A stretch of 64,000 bases of DNA from Microlunatus capsulatus (GTDB taxonomy: Bacteria; Actinomycetota; Actinomycetes; Propionibacteriales; Propionibacteriaceae): NCBI RefSeq assembly GCF_017876495.1, contig NZ_JAGIOB010000001.1:3162001-3226000 (forward strand). The letters run 5' to 3'. The notes under the pieces were generated by a model that ran no database searches, was not told the origin of the DNA, and was given only the letters and a program-made list of their open reading frames with translations. Shown here in pieces: positions 34,690-43,540 of this stretch. Both the position numbers and the translations under genes were made by a program. Positions within the stretch are counted from its first letter, which is position 1; every line of letters starts with the position of its first letter.

Positions 34690-35712
34690 ATGGCTCGAAG
34701 AGCAACCGCACAAGATGTCGCCGACCTGGCCGGGGTGTCCCGCAGCGCCGTGTCGCTCGTCCTCAACGGACGCGCCAAGGGGCTGATCTCCGCCGTCAAG
34801 CAGGAGGCCGTGCTCGAGGCGGCCCGCCGCCTGGAGTACACGCCGAACGCCGTCGCCCAGAGCCTGCGCACCTCCCGCACCCGCATCCTCGGCGTCCTCA
34901 CCTGGCGCGGCGTGGGCGGGCTGCCGCTGCACCTGATGGCGTCGGCCCTGCAGACCTCGCTCAACAACGGCTACAAGCTGATCAAGATGTACGCCGAGCC
35001 CACCGAGATCGACCAGCGGCGGGCGTTGTCCACGCTGGGCAACCAGCAGGTCGACGGGATGCTCGTCGTGGCCCCGGAGCTGTGCCAGTACGAGGCCGTC
35101 GAGGCGCTGTCGGCCTCACCGGTGGTGCTGCTCAACTGCCAGGACCCGCACCAGCAGCTCACCTGCGTCGCCCCCGACGAGGAGGGCGCCGGCCGCGGCG
35201 CCGTCGAGGCCCTGCTGGAGCGCGGGCACCGCGACATCGCCGTGCTCAGCGGACCGCTGGACCACTTCCAGACCGGTCTGCGGGCGAGCGGGGCCACCCG
35301 GGCCCTCGCCGACGCCGGCCTGGCCCCCACCCAGGTGCAGGCCGAGGACCTCCGCATCGACGAGGGGCTGGCAGCCGCCACCGCGCTGCTGCGCTCGGAC
35401 CGGCCGCCGACGGCGCTGGTCGCCACCAACGAGCGGCTCGCCGTCGGCGTCATGCTCGCCGCCGCCCGGCTGGGGCTGTCCGTGCCGCAGGACCTGTCGC
35501 TGGTGAGCCTCGACGACCGCGAGCAGCTGAGCAACCAGCTGTCGCCCGAGGCCACCCGGATGGAGCGGCCCGACGACCTGATGGCCGCGCACGCCGCCGA
35601 GCTGCTGATGGACTGGTTGGACACCGGCCGCGCCCCCGAGGCGCAGAACTACTCCTTCGTCTGCCCGCTCGTCGACGGCGCGTCGATCGCCGCCCCCGCG
35701 TCCCGGGGCTAG
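34690..35712 (+). CDS. LacI family transcriptional regulator
   Basis: 340 residues. The HTH is TAQDVADLAGVSRSAVSLVL with the hinge region LEYTPNAVAQSLRT; the periplasmic-binding-protein-like sensor follows (VDGMLVVAPEL; GHRDIAVLSGPLDHFQTGLRA; DLSLVSLDD). A TAGATT hexamer at 34617-34622 gives a leader of about 60 nt. Likely ligand is a sugar or derivative; the only carbohydrate gene beside it is the upstream sialidase on the same strand 182 bp away. No clear palindromic operator was found in the gap. Confidence 0.88.
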   Translation: MARRATAQDVADLAGVSRSAVSLVLNGRAKGLISAVKQEAVLEAARRLEYTPNAVAQSLRTSRTRILGVLTWRGVGGLPLHLMASALQTSLNNGYKLIKMYAEPTEIDQRRALSTLGNQQVDGMLVVAPELCQYEAVEALSASPVVLLNCQDPHQQLTCVAPDEEGAGRGAVEALLERGHRDIAVLSGPLDHFQTGLRASGATRALADAGLAPTQVQAEDLRIDEGLAAATALLRSDRPPTALVATNERLAVGVMLAAARLGLSVPQDLSLVSLDDREQLSNQLSPEATRMERPDDLMAAHAAELLMDWLDTGRAPEAQNYSFVCPLVDGASIAAPASRG

Positions 35713-35722
35713 AGCAGGGAGC

Positions 35723-35902
35723 TCAGACGCCGGGCGTCCCGGGGTCCTCGGCGCCGGTCTGGTCGTCGGCCGCCGGGGCGTGGATCTGGTCGCTGCCGAC
35801 CTGGTCGGACTGGCCGTCGGTGCCGTCGGGGCGTCCCTCGGCGGGGGCGGTCATGGTGGGCTCGGAGTCCTGGTCGTCGATGTCGACGGTGTTCTCGCTC
35901 AT
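35723..35902 (-). CDS. Small acidic protein of unknown function
   Basis: 59 residues starting MSENTVDIDDQDSEPT, strongly acidic and Asp/Gln/Pro-rich, with no hydrophobic core; probably intrinsically disordered. The ATG at 35902 has GGGAGGG immediately upstream. It lies 10 nt after the GNAT gene, likely the last gene of an SDR-GNAT-small-protein operon. No family recognised. Confidence 0.6.
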   Translation of the reverse strand: MSENTVDIDDQDSEPTMTAPAEGRPDGTDGQSDQVGSDQIHAPAADDQTGAEDPGTPGV

Positions 35903-35912
35903 GGCCCTCCCC

Positions 35913-36464
35913 CTACCCGCTGACCGCCGGCCCACGCAGGTCGCGGGTCATCCAGACGGTGTCGCCGCGCTCGGCGTCGGGGTCGAGCCGCCCGCTGTCG
36001 TGGAAGCCGAGCTTCTCCAGCACCCGGAACGACGGCGCGTTCCAGACCCGGACCGTCGCCCAGAGCCGGGGCAGGCCCGCCGTCGTCGCGGCGTGGACGA
36101 CGGCCCGCGCCGCCTCGGTGGCGTAGCCCCGGCCGTGCTCGCGGCTCAGCAGCTCGTAGGCGATCTCGGGCTCCTCGGCGCTGGACTGCCCGGCGATCAG
36201 CCCGCAGTAGCCGATGACGTCGCCCTCGGCGCGGCGCTCCAGCGCGAGCAGGGCCAGGCCGGTCCGCGCCGTGACGACCAGCTGCTCGGCCAGCCGGGCC
36301 TCCATCTCCGCCACCGTCGGGTGCCCGTCGGCGTCGATCCGGTAGCGCGCCCGCGGGTCCCGCTCCGACCAGAGCGTCCGGACCAGCGCCGCGTCGGCGG
36401 CCGGCAGCCACGCGCGGAGCCGGAGGCGCTCCGTCGTCAGCAGCGGGGGCAGGGGAGCGGGCAC
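35913..36464 (-). CDS. GNAT acetyltransferase (RimJ/RimL type)
   Basis: 183 residues. Opens LTTERLRLRAWLPAD-like (typical RimJ/RimL), has the acetyl-CoA loop EHGRGYATEAARAVV and the end NAPSFRVLEKLGFHDSGR. Probable N-acetylation of a protein N-terminus or small molecule. GTG at 36464 lies 4 nt after the SDR stop, so both are in one operon. Confidence 0.88.
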   Translation of the reverse strand: MPAPLPPLLTTERLRLRAWLPAADAALVRTLWSERDPRARYRIDADGHPTVAEMEARLAEQLVVTARTGLALLALERRAEGDVIGYCGLIAGQSSAEEPEIAYELLSREHGRGYATEAARAVVHAATTAGLPRLWATVRVWNAPSFRVLEKLGFHDSGRLDPDAERGDTVWMTRDLRGPAVSG

Positions 36465-36468
36465 GGGC

Positions 36469-37236
36469 TCAGCGGATGGTGTAGCCGCCGTCGACCAGCA
36501 GGTCGGCGCCGTTGACCATGGCCGCGGCGTCGCTGGCCAGGTAGACCGCGGCGGCCGCGATCTCCTCGGGCAGCGCGAACCGGCCCACCGGGATCTCGGC
36601 CTTGAGCGCCTCGCCCTCGGCGTTGTCCCAGGCGGCGCGGCCGAGGTCGGTGAGCACCACCGTCGGGCTGATGGTGTTGGCGGTGACGCCGCGGCCCGCC
36701 CACTCCGCCGCCAGCACCTTCGTCATCCCGACGAGGCCGAACTTCGACGCGCAGTAGGCCACGTGACCGGGCAGCGCCACCGTCGCGGCCTGGGAGGCGA
36801 TGCTGATGACGGTGCCGCGGCCCTGCGCCAGCATCAGCCGGCCGACGTGCTGGCTGACGAGGAACGCGCCCCGGAGGTTGACCGTCATCGTCCGGTCCCA
36901 CGCGTCGAGCCCCAGCTCCTCGGCGGGCGCGAGCAGGGCCAGGCCGGCGCTGTTCACCAGCACGTCCACCCGGCCGAACTGGTCGGCGACGGCGCCCACG
37001 GCCTCGGCCACCGAGCCCTCGTCGCTGACGTCGCAGGACACCGCGGCGACCGCCGAGCCGTCGGCCACCTTGTGCTGCGCGGCCTCCATCGCCCGGTCCA
37101 GCACGACGACGGCGGCGCCCTTGGCGGCGAAGGCGTCGACGACGGCCGCGCCGATCCCCGAGGCGCCGCCCGTCACCACGGCGACCTTCCCCGCCAGCGA
37201 GAAGTCGAGGAGGGAGTCGGGGACGGTGTCGCTCAC
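36469..37236 (-). CDS. Short-chain dehydrogenase/reductase (polyol type, GolD-like)
   Basis: 255 residues. Rossmann motif VVTGGASGIGAAVVDAF, NSAGLALLAP (NxAG), catalytic Ser in ISIASQ, and the Tyr-x3-Lys pair in YCASK. The closing AAAMVNGADLLVDGGYT is typical of classical SDRs. The GDP-like DFSLAGKVAVVTGG opening and LL..AEELGLDAWDRTM resemble NAD-dependent glycerol/threitol dehydrogenases; substrate is uncertain. The GTG at 37236 has GGAGGAAGG upstream and matches the family start. Confidence 0.88.
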   Translation of the reverse strand: MSDTVPDSLLDFSLAGKVAVVTGGASGIGAAVVDAFAAKGAAVVVLDRAMEAAQHKVADGSAVAAVSCDVSDEGSVAEAVGAVADQFGRVDVLVNSAGLALLAPAEELGLDAWDRTMTVNLRGAFLVSQHVGRLMLAQGRGTVISIASQAATVALPGHVAYCASKFGLVGMTKVLAAEWAGRGVTANTISPTVVLTDLGRAAWDNAEGEALKAEIPVGRFALPEEIAAAAVYLASDAAAMVNGADLLVDGGYTIR

Positions 37237-37333
37237 GCTCGCACCTTCCTCCCCGCGGGCGGTGGCCGCAAGAGGGCGCGCGGGAGCGCCCGGGCCTGGT
37301 CCGGGAGCCGCCGTCAGCCCTAGGGTCGGGACG

Positions 37334-37903
37334 GTGCGCACCCTCACCTACCACGTGGCCGCCAGCGTCGACGGGTTCATCGCCGGACCGGGCGGGGAGT
37401 TCGACTTCTTCGGCTTCGACGGGGACAGCGCGGCCTGGATCGTCGCCGAGTGCCCGGAGACGCTCCCCGTGCAGGCGCGCGGCCCGCTCGGGCTGACGGG
37501 CACGCCGAACCGGCACTTCGACACCGTGCTGATGGGCCGGCGCACCTACGAGCCGGCGTTGGCCGCGGGCATCACCAGCCCCTACCCGCACCTGCGGCAG
37601 CTGGTCTTCTCCCGCACCCTCGGCGTCCCGGCCGAGGGCGTCGAGGTGGTCGCCGACGACCCGGTCGCGGTGGTGCGACGGCTCAAGCAGGAGGAGGGGG
37701 CCGGGATCTGGTTGGCCGGCGGCGGTGCGCTCGCCGGCGCGCTCCGCGACGAGGTGGACGTCCTGGTCGTCAAGCGGAACCCCGTGGTGCTCGGCGCCGG
37801 CGTCCCGCTGTTCGCCGGCCCCTTCGCCCCGACGGGCCTGCGGCGCACCGGCACCCGGGCCTTCGAGACCGGCGTGGTGGTCGAGACCTACCACCGTCCC
37901 TGA
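37334..37903 (+). CDS. Dihydrofolate reductase family protein (RibD C-terminal-like)
   Basis: 189 residues. TYHVAASVDGFIAGPGGEFD, VLMGRRTYEPAL and IWLAGGGALAGALRDEVD match the DHFR/RibD_C reductase fold, an NADPH-dependent family widespread in Actinobacteria with unassigned substrates. TAGGGT (37321-37326) stands 7 nt before the GTG, so the mRNA is leaderless. Divergent from the SDR gene; a separate leaderless promoter for the following kinase-like gene overlaps its end. Confidence 0.85.
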   Translation: MRTLTYHVAASVDGFIAGPGGEFDFFGFDGDSAAWIVAECPETLPVQARGPLGLTGTPNRHFDTVLMGRRTYEPALAAGITSPYPHLRQLVFSRTLGVPAEGVEVVADDPVAVVRRLKQEEGAGIWLAGGGALAGALRDEVDVLVVKRNPVVLGAGVPLFAGPFAPTGLRRTGTRAFETGVVVETYHRP

Positions 37904-37924
37904 CGCTCCCCTAGGGTGGCGGCC

Positions 37925-38368
37925 GTGCCGCGGGTGCTGCTGACGGGGATGTCGGGGACGGGCAAGAGCACCGTGCGCGCCGAGCTGGTCCGCCGCGGGC
38001 ACCGCACCGTCGAGACCGACGACCCCGGCTGGCACCGGCCCGAGGGCGGGTGGGACCACCCGCGGATGACCGCCCTGCTGGCGGCCCACGACGACCTCCT
38101 CGTCGTCGGCACCGCTGACGACCAGGGCCTGTTCTACGACCGCTTCGCCCACGTCGTGCTGCTGAGCGCCCCGGCGGAGGTGCTGCTGGCGCGGGTGACC
38201 ACGCGGACCGCGAACCCCTACGGGCGGACGGCCGGGCAGCGCGCCGAGATCCTCGGGTACCTCGCCGAGGTCGAGCCGCTGCTGCGGGCCGGGGCGACCC
38301 TCGAGCTGGACGGCCGGCGGCCCGTCACCGAGCTGGCCGACGTGCTCGAGGGGCTGCTGCGCGGCTGA
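37925..38368 (+). CDS. P-loop kinase-like protein (AAA/shikimate-kinase fold)
   Basis: 147 residues. Walker A GMSGTGKST at residues 8-16, ETDDPGW as the Mg/base-binding Asp region, and a lid with RTANPYGRTAGQRAE. Small single-domain P-loop kinases of this kind phosphorylate nucleotides or other small metabolites; substrate unknown. TAGGGT (37912-37917) stands 7 nt before the GTG at 37925, overriding a GTG at 37916 that would lie inside the -10. Terminated by a 17-bp perfect hairpin. Confidence 0.8.
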   Translation: MPRVLLTGMSGTGKSTVRAELVRRGHRTVETDDPGWHRPEGGWDHPRMTALLAAHDDLLVVGTADDQGLFYDRFAHVVLLSAPAEVLLARVTTRTANPYGRTAGQRAEILGYLAEVEPLLRAGATLELDGRRPVTELADVLEGLLRG

Positions 38369-38422
38369 GCCGGCAGGCCCCGGGCCTCCTGGGTCGGGAG
38401 GCCCAGCAGGGGGTCCGGGCAG

Positions 38423-38460
38423 CACGACGGCGCGGCACCCGCAGGTGCCGCGCCGTCGTG
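38423..38460. terminator. Bidirectional terminator, 17-bp perfect stem
   Basis: Arms 38423-38439 and 38444-38460 with a CGCA loop, between the convergent kinase-like and FG-GAP genes. Confidence 0.85.
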
Positions 38461-38469
38461 GGGGTGGGG

Positions 38470-40065
38470 TCAGCGCGCGGTGACCGCGGACCCGAACCGG
38501 TCGGACCGCTCCGCGGCGCTGGGCGCTCCGGTGATGCTCTGCGTCAGGACCTGGTCCCGGCTGATCGTGACGCCCGAGGTCGCGCCCCGGAACACCTGGA
38601 CCGAGCCGCCGTCGGGGGCCGCCCCGACGTTCTCCAGCGGGACGCCGACGGCGAGGTCGGCGTAGCCCGAGCCGACGAGGTTCGCCGAGGCCACGGCCGC
38701 CGCGAACTGGTCGTTGCGCTCGGCCGAGGCGTCGGAGCCGCGGTTGCTCTGGTGGATCAGCTTGTCGTCGGCGCTGCGCAGGCCCGGCGTCGAGCCCTCG
38801 AAGACCGCGACCGCACCGGCGTCGACGACGGAGCCGACGTTCTCCAGCGGCACGCCGACGGCGAGGTCGGCCTTGCCCGAGCCGGCCAGGTTGGCCGCCG
38901 TCAGCGAGTAGCCGAACAGGTCACCCCGCTCGGACTTGTCCGCCACGTTCCGCGTGTTCTGGCTGATGACCTGGTCACCGGCGGTGCTGACGGCGCCCGT
39001 CGAGCCGCGGAACAGGTGGATCGCCCCGGCGTCGACGACCTTGCCGACGTCCTCGCGCGGCACGCCGACGGCGAGGTCGGCCTTGGCGTTGCCGGACAGG
39101 TCGCCCGTGGTGACGGCCCAGCCGAACCGGTCGCCCTTCTCGGACTTGTCGCCGGCGCCCTTGCTGTTCTGGGTCAGGAGCTGGTCGGCGGCGGTGCTCA
39201 CCCCGGCGGTGGAGCCGCGGAGCACGTGCACCGCGCCGGCGTCGGCGATCCGGCCGACGTTCTCGTAGGGCACGCCGACGGCGAGGTCGGCCTTGCCGCT
39301 GCCGGCGATGTCGCCGATCGCCACGGCCTTGCCGAACTGGTCGCTCTTCTCGGCCACGTCGGCCGCGCCGCGGGTGTTCTGCTGCACCAGCTGGTCGCCG
39401 GTGGCCGTCACCCCGGCGGCGGAGCCGCGGAGCACGTGGACGGCGCCGGCGTCGACCGCGCGTCCGATGTCCTCGTAGGGCACGCCGACCGCCAGGTCGA
39501 CGATGCCGCTGCCCGAGACGTCGCCCACCGCGAGGGCGGAGCCGAAGCGGTCCCCGGCCTCGGCGACGTCGACGGTGCCCGCGGTGTCCTGGGTGAGGAA
39601 CTGGTTGGTGGTGGTCAGGCCGCTCGCGGAGCCGTAGAACACCTGGACGGCGCCGGCGTCGGCGCGCCCGTTGACGTCCTCGAGCGGGACGCCGACGGCG
39701 AGGTCGCCGAAGCCGTCGCCGTTGAGGTCGCCCATGGCGACGGAGGAGCCGAAGCGGTCACCGGCCTCGGCCTGGTCGGCCACCCCGGCCACGTCCTGGT
39801 GCAGGACCCGGCCGCGGGCGCCGCTCAGGCCGCCGGCCGCGCCGTAGAAGACCTGCACGGCCCCGGCGTCGGCGATGGTGCCGACGTCCTCGAGGGGCAC
39901 GCCGACGGCGAGGTCGGCGTAGCCGTCGCCGTTGAAGTCGGAGGCGGTCGCCGGTGCGGCCGCAGCGGTCTGGACGAGCGGTCCGGGGGCCACCAGGGCC
40001 ACCACCGAACCGAGTCCCAGGCAGGCGAGCGCGGTCGCGCCCACCCTGCGTCGTAGTGCGGACAT
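38470..40065 (-). CDS. Secreted FG-GAP seven-bladed propeller protein
   Basis: 531 residues: signal peptide (MSALRRRVGATALACLGLG... to about residue 38), then seven tandem FG-GAP/integrin-alpha-like repeats of about 66 residues, each with DLAVGVPxExVG..xDAGAVxVxxG. The first two keep the calcium loop DxNGDGxxDL; in repeats 3-7 it is altered to D/N-x-x-G-S/N-x-x-x-D, losing key Asp residues. Seven blades make a complete beta-propeller; the short C-terminal DRFGSAVTAR may close the ring. Likely an extracellular adhesion or glycan-binding protein, not an enzyme. ATG at 40065 with GGGAGGA upstream. Divergent from the secreted amylase. Confidence 0.88.
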   Translation of the reverse strand: MSALRRRVGATALACLGLGSVVALVAPGPLVQTAAAAPATASDFNGDGYADLAVGVPLEDVGTIADAGAVQVFYGAAGGLSGARGRVLHQDVAGVADQAEAGDRFGSSVAMGDLNGDGFGDLAVGVPLEDVNGRADAGAVQVFYGSASGLTTTNQFLTQDTAGTVDVAEAGDRFGSALAVGDVSGSGIVDLAVGVPYEDIGRAVDAGAVHVLRGSAAGVTATGDQLVQQNTRGAADVAEKSDQFGKAVAIGDIAGSGKADLAVGVPYENVGRIADAGAVHVLRGSTAGVSTAADQLLTQNSKGAGDKSEKGDRFGWAVTTGDLSGNAKADLAVGVPREDVGKVVDAGAIHLFRGSTGAVSTAGDQVISQNTRNVADKSERGDLFGYSLTAANLAGSGKADLAVGVPLENVGSVVDAGAVAVFEGSTPGLRSADDKLIHQSNRGSDASAERNDQFAAAVASANLVGSGYADLAVGVPLENVGAAPDGGSVQVFRGATSGVTISRDQVLTQSITGAPSAAERSDRFGSAVTAR

Positions 40066-40169
40066 GAAGTCCTCCCAGCGGTCAGCCGGCGCGTCCCCGT
40101 CGGGCACCGGTCGCGGATGACGGTAACAAGCCGGCCCGGCCGCTGCCGACCGTCCGCGGCAGGTCCCCG

Positions 40170-40213
40170 CCTGCCGAGGACGGACGAGAAGCACATATGT
40201 GCAGGACGGCAGG
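40170..40213. repeat. Dyad with embedded palindrome in amylase/propeller intergenic region
   Basis: Outer arms CCTGCCG (40170-40176) and CGGCAGG (40207-40213) enclose the perfect palindrome GCACATATGTGC (40191-40202). It lies midway in the 277-bp divergent region (40066-40342), a reasonable operator position for both secreted-protein genes; the rest of the gap shows no gene. Confidence 0.5.
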
Positions 40214-40342
40214 CCCGGCTGCGGGGTCCGCGGTCCCGCGGTCGGCCGCTTCCGTGCTGTCGGACCCGTCTGCCAAGGTGACCTGCACCACTGTTCCGTC
40301 GGGGGAGTCGACGACGCCTCGACCTGAAGGCCAGGAGAGCCC

Positions 40343-41893
40343 ATGGACCCATCACGCACCCGGGGGCGGCGCGCGCCGTTCCTCCGCCGCACCACCGTCC
40401 TGGCGGTCGCGGCGCTGGCGGCCTCGCTCGCGCTCGCCGTGCCGACCGCCGACGGCGCGGTCGGGCGCGGGAGCCGCAGCACACAGGAGCCGGGGGTGAC
40501 CGTCAGCCTGTGGGAGTGGAACTGGCGCTCCGTCGCCCGCGAGTGCACCGACGTGCTGGGCCCGGCCGGCTACGACGGCGTCCAGGTCGCCCCGCCGCAG
40601 AACTCGCTGAAGCGGACGGCGCTGGGCAACGGCTCGGACACCGTGCTGCACCCCTGGTGGGAGGTCTACCAGGCGGTCAGCTACGACCTGACCAGCCGGA
40701 TGGGCACCGAGGCGCAGTTCAAGAAGATGGTGAAGACCTGCCGCAGGGCGGGGGTGAAGGTCTACGTCGACGCGGTCATCAATCACACCACCGGCCAGGG
40801 CAGCACCTCCTACGGCGGCGTCGACTACACGCCCTACCGCTACGACGGCCTCTACGGCCCCGAGGACTTCCACGCCCCGAGCGGGGAGTGCCCCTCCAGC
40901 GACGGCGGGATCCAGGACTTCAACGCCAAGGCCCAGGTCTGGAACTGCAACCTGGTGGGCCTGGAGGACCTGCGCACCGGGAGCGACGACGTGCAGGCCG
41001 AGATCGCCGGCTACCTCAACAAGCTGATCCGCTACGGCGTCTCGGGCTTCCGGGTGGACGCCGCCAAGCACATGCCGCCGCGCGACCTCGACGCCATCTA
41101 CTCCCGGCTGAACCGGACGAAGGACGGCGTGAAGCCGTACTGGTCGCTGGAGGTGCTGCCCGGCGGACCCGGCGTGCTGCGGCCCGAGGCCTACCTGCGC
41201 TCGGGTGACGTGCTCGGCGTGGACGGCGCCCGCCAGATGCAGCAGGCGTTCAAGAGCTACACCGCCGACCACACCGGCAGCCTCTCCTCGTTGGAGGTGT
41301 TCGGCGCCGCCGCCGGCCTCACGCCCAGCGGGAAGACCGTCTCCTTCGTCACCAACCATGACAGCGAGCGGAACGACGCGGGCGACTACCTCAACTACAA
41401 GGACGGTGCCACCTACGTGCTGGCGCACCAGTGGCTGCTGGCCGACGGCTACGGGTCGCCGCAGGTCTACTCCAGCTTCGCGTGGGTGACGAAGGACGAC
41501 TCGCCGCCGGCCCGGGCCGACGGCCGGATCACCGACGCCGTCTGCGGCCAGGGCTGGACCTGCGTGCACCGCGACCGCGGCATCGTCGCGATGGTCGGCT
41601 GGCACGACTACGTCGGCGCGGCCAAGCGGGTGAACTTCTGGACCGACGACGCCAACGTCGTGGCGTTCAGCAAGGGCAACCGCGGCTGGGTGGCGCTGAA
41701 CAACGGCACGGCGCCGAAGGAGGTCCGGGTGCAGACGGGGCTCCCGGGCGGCCGCTACTGCGACGTCGTCAGCGGGGCCGAGCAGGCCGGCGGCTGCACC
41801 GGGACCGTGGTGACGGTGGGCAGCACCGGCTTCGCCACGGTCACCGTGCCGGCCAAGGGCGTCGTCGCCGTCACGCGGGCGAGCCGCCTCTGA
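40343..41893 (+). CDS. Secreted alpha-amylase (GH13)
   Basis: 516 residues. Signal peptide about 1-38. GH13 motifs: VYVDAVINHTTG, GFRVDAAKHM with the nucleophile Asp239, SLEVLPG with the acid/base Glu270, and FVTNHDSER with the transition-state Asp340; a C-terminal beta domain begins near AMVGWHDYVG. Order and loop style match the actinobacterial/animal-type subgroup (GH13_32). It hydrolyses internal alpha-1,4 links in starch. ATG at 40343 has AGGAG upstream. Followed by a 15-bp perfect terminator. Confidence 0.95.
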   Translation: MDPSRTRGRRAPFLRRTTVLAVAALAASLALAVPTADGAVGRGSRSTQEPGVTVSLWEWNWRSVARECTDVLGPAGYDGVQVAPPQNSLKRTALGNGSDTVLHPWWEVYQAVSYDLTSRMGTEAQFKKMVKTCRRAGVKVYVDAVINHTTGQGSTSYGGVDYTPYRYDGLYGPEDFHAPSGECPSSDGGIQDFNAKAQVWNCNLVGLEDLRTGSDDVQAEIAGYLNKLIRYGVSGFRVDAAKHMPPRDLDAIYSRLNRTKDGVKPYWSLEVLPGGPGVLRPEAYLRSGDVLGVDGARQMQQAFKSYTADHTGSLSSLEVFGAAAGLTPSGKTVSFVTNHDSERNDAGDYLNYKDGATYVLAHQWLLADGYGSPQVYSSFAWVTKDDSPPARADGRITDAVCGQGWTCVHRDRGIVAMVGWHDYVGAAKRVNFWTDDANVVAFSKGNRGWVALNNGTAPKEVRVQTGLPGGRYCDVVSGAEQAGGCTGTVVTVGSTGFATVTVPAKGVVAVTRASRL

Positions 41894-41912
41894 GGTGCGG
41901 GCGGACGAGCAC

Positions 41913-41947
41913 GGGACGGTCCGCACCGCCGTGGTGCGGACCGTCCC
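41913..41947. terminator. Bidirectional terminator, 15-bp perfect stem
   Basis: Arms 41913-41927 and 41933-41947, loop GCCGT, between convergent amylase and DUF4394 genes; on the plus strand followed by a C-run rather than U. Confidence 0.8.
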
Positions 41948-41953
41948 CCCGGC

Positions 41954-42793
41954 TCAGCGGTCGAGGTCGACCGCCAGGTCGGTGACCGTCACCGGGAACC
42001 GGCCCTGGAGGTCCACGTCACCGGTCAGCAGGTCGACGGCGTAGAGGCCCGAGCGCCCGCCCGCGGTGAGCACCGCGAAGCCGGCGTTGCCCGTGGTCGT
42101 GCCCTTGCGGACCGTGCTGGCGATGTCGAAGCCGACGTCGGAGCCCGCGTCGACGCCCAGCTTGCCGGTGGCGGCCAGCGACCCGGCGTTCGCCGGTGAC
42201 TGCAGGGCCACCTGGTCGAGGGCGGTGTCGAGGTCGAACAGCGACGTCGCCGTCGACGCGGCCAGGTCGTTGTTGGTGTACGCGGCCCCGGCCACGCCGG
42301 TGGCCGGCACGCCCAGGTAGGTGAGCGGGCCGTCCACGACGGTCGGCGCCGTGGCCGCGTTGCCGGTGCCGAAGGGCTGGCGCAGGTTCTGGCCGGTGTC
42401 GCTGACGACCCGCAGCGCGTTCGCCGCGGGGTTGAAGTCGACGCCGAAGGACGTCCCGGCCAGGGGGGTGGTGAGCCGGCCGGCCGGGGTGGCCTTGGCC
42501 GAGCGGGCGGACAAGGTGTAGATGCCGCCCTGGTCGCCGACCCCGTAGAGCTTCCCGTTCTGCACCCGCCGGTCGATGCCGACCAGCTGGGTGTCACCGG
42601 TCAGGCCGCGCACCGTGCCGATGGCGCGGGCCTTCGTGGGGCGGTCTGTGTCGAAGGAGACGAGGGCGGTGCCCCCGCGGGTCAGGCCGACGGCGTCGGC
42701 CCCGCCGGAGCCGGTGGCGGAAGCCGTGAGGGGCACCCCCACGGCGGCGGCGGAAACTGCGGCGACGGCGACGACGGCTCGACGAACTCTCAT
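41954..42793 (-). CDS. Secreted DUF4394 domain protein
   Basis: 279 residues with a signal peptide (cut near ASATG). The body matches DUF4394: LVGIDRRVQNGKLYGVGDQGGIYTL, FGVDFNPAANALRVVSDTGQNLR and GAAYTNND, a beta-propeller-like domain of unknown function. Divergent from a sigma/anti-sigma pair 144 bp away, so it may be a target of that sigma factor. Confidence 0.85.
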   Translation of the reverse strand: MRVRRAVVAVAAVSAAAVGVPLTASATGSGGADAVGLTRGGTALVSFDTDRPTKARAIGTVRGLTGDTQLVGIDRRVQNGKLYGVGDQGGIYTLSARSAKATPAGRLTTPLAGTSFGVDFNPAANALRVVSDTGQNLRQPFGTGNAATAPTVVDGPLTYLGVPATGVAGAAYTNNDLAASTATSLFDLDTALDQVALQSPANAGSLAATGKLGVDAGSDVGFDIASTVRKGTTTGNAGFAVLTAGGRSGLYAVDLLTGDVDLQGRFPVTVTDLAVDLDR

Positions 42794-42937
42794 GCGGACA
42801 TCCCTCTCGTGCGCCCGGACCCCGGGCTCGGTGCCACCTGCTGGCGACGGGGGTGTCTACGGGACCCGCGCCCCTGGTGTTGAAGGACCGGCCCGACGTC
42901 TCGGCCGCTCCACCGGCGCGACCGCTCCGAACTCCCG

Positions 42938-43540
42938 GTGAACACGGCCGCCGACGGCTGCGTAGGCAGTCCCGGACGAGGGGACCAGAGCGGGGGCGGT
43001 GCGGTGCAGCGGGGCGGTGACCTCTCGGCGGACAGCGGGCTGCGCGCGGCCTACGCGGCGCACGGGGCGGAGCTCTACCGGTTCGCCCTGCGCGGGCTGG
43101 GCGACGCCGGGCTGGCCCAGGACGCCGTGCAGGAGACGTTCCTGCGGGCGTGGCAGTCGGCCGCCCGCTTCGACCCGGACCGCGCGAGCCTGCGGGTCTG
43201 GCTCTTCGCCATCGCCCGCAACGTCATGATCGACCTGCACCGGCGGCGGACGACGGCGTCGTTCGCGCCGGTGGCGGCGGAGGCGGCCACCGAGGCGGCG
43301 GAGCGCCGTCCGGGCGCCGACGCGACGGAGCAGGTGCTGGACCGGACGCTGGTCGTGCGCGCACTGGGCGCGCTCAGCCCTGGACATCGAGAGGTGATCG
43401 TGGAGACCTTCCTGCGGGGACGCAGCTACGACGAGCTGGCCGCCAGCACCGGGGTGGCGGCCGGCACGCTGCGCAGCCGCGCGTTCTACGCGCTGAAGGC
43501 GCTGCGGGTCGCGATGGAGGAGATGGGGGTGTCGCTGTGA
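42938..43540 (+). CDS. ECF sigma factor (SigK/SigL-like)
   Basis: 200 residues from the GTG at 42938; a second in-frame GTG at 43004 gives 178 residues starting just before the conserved LRAAYAAHGAELYRFALRGL and may be the true start. Region 2 contains LAQDAVQETFLRAWQSA and VWLFAIARNVMIDLHRRR; region 4 has HREVIVETFLRGRSYDELAA and a clear HTH. Coupled to the next gene by a GTGA overlap. Divergent from the DUF4394 gene. Confidence 0.88.
   Translation: MNTAADGCVGSPGRGDQSGGGAVQRGGDLSADSGLRAAYAAHGAELYRFALRGLGDAGLAQDAVQETFLRAWQSAARFDPDRASLRVWLFAIARNVMIDLHRRRTTASFAPVAAEAATEAAERRPGADATEQVLDRTLVVRALGALSPGHREVIVETFLRGRSYDELAASTGVAAGTLRSRAFYALKALRVAMEEMGVSL

Noticed and set aside
38470-40065. Regular ~200-bp DNA repeats as a CRISPR-like array
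   Set aside because: They are in-frame protein repeats (FG-GAP blades) with no constant direct repeat/spacer structure.
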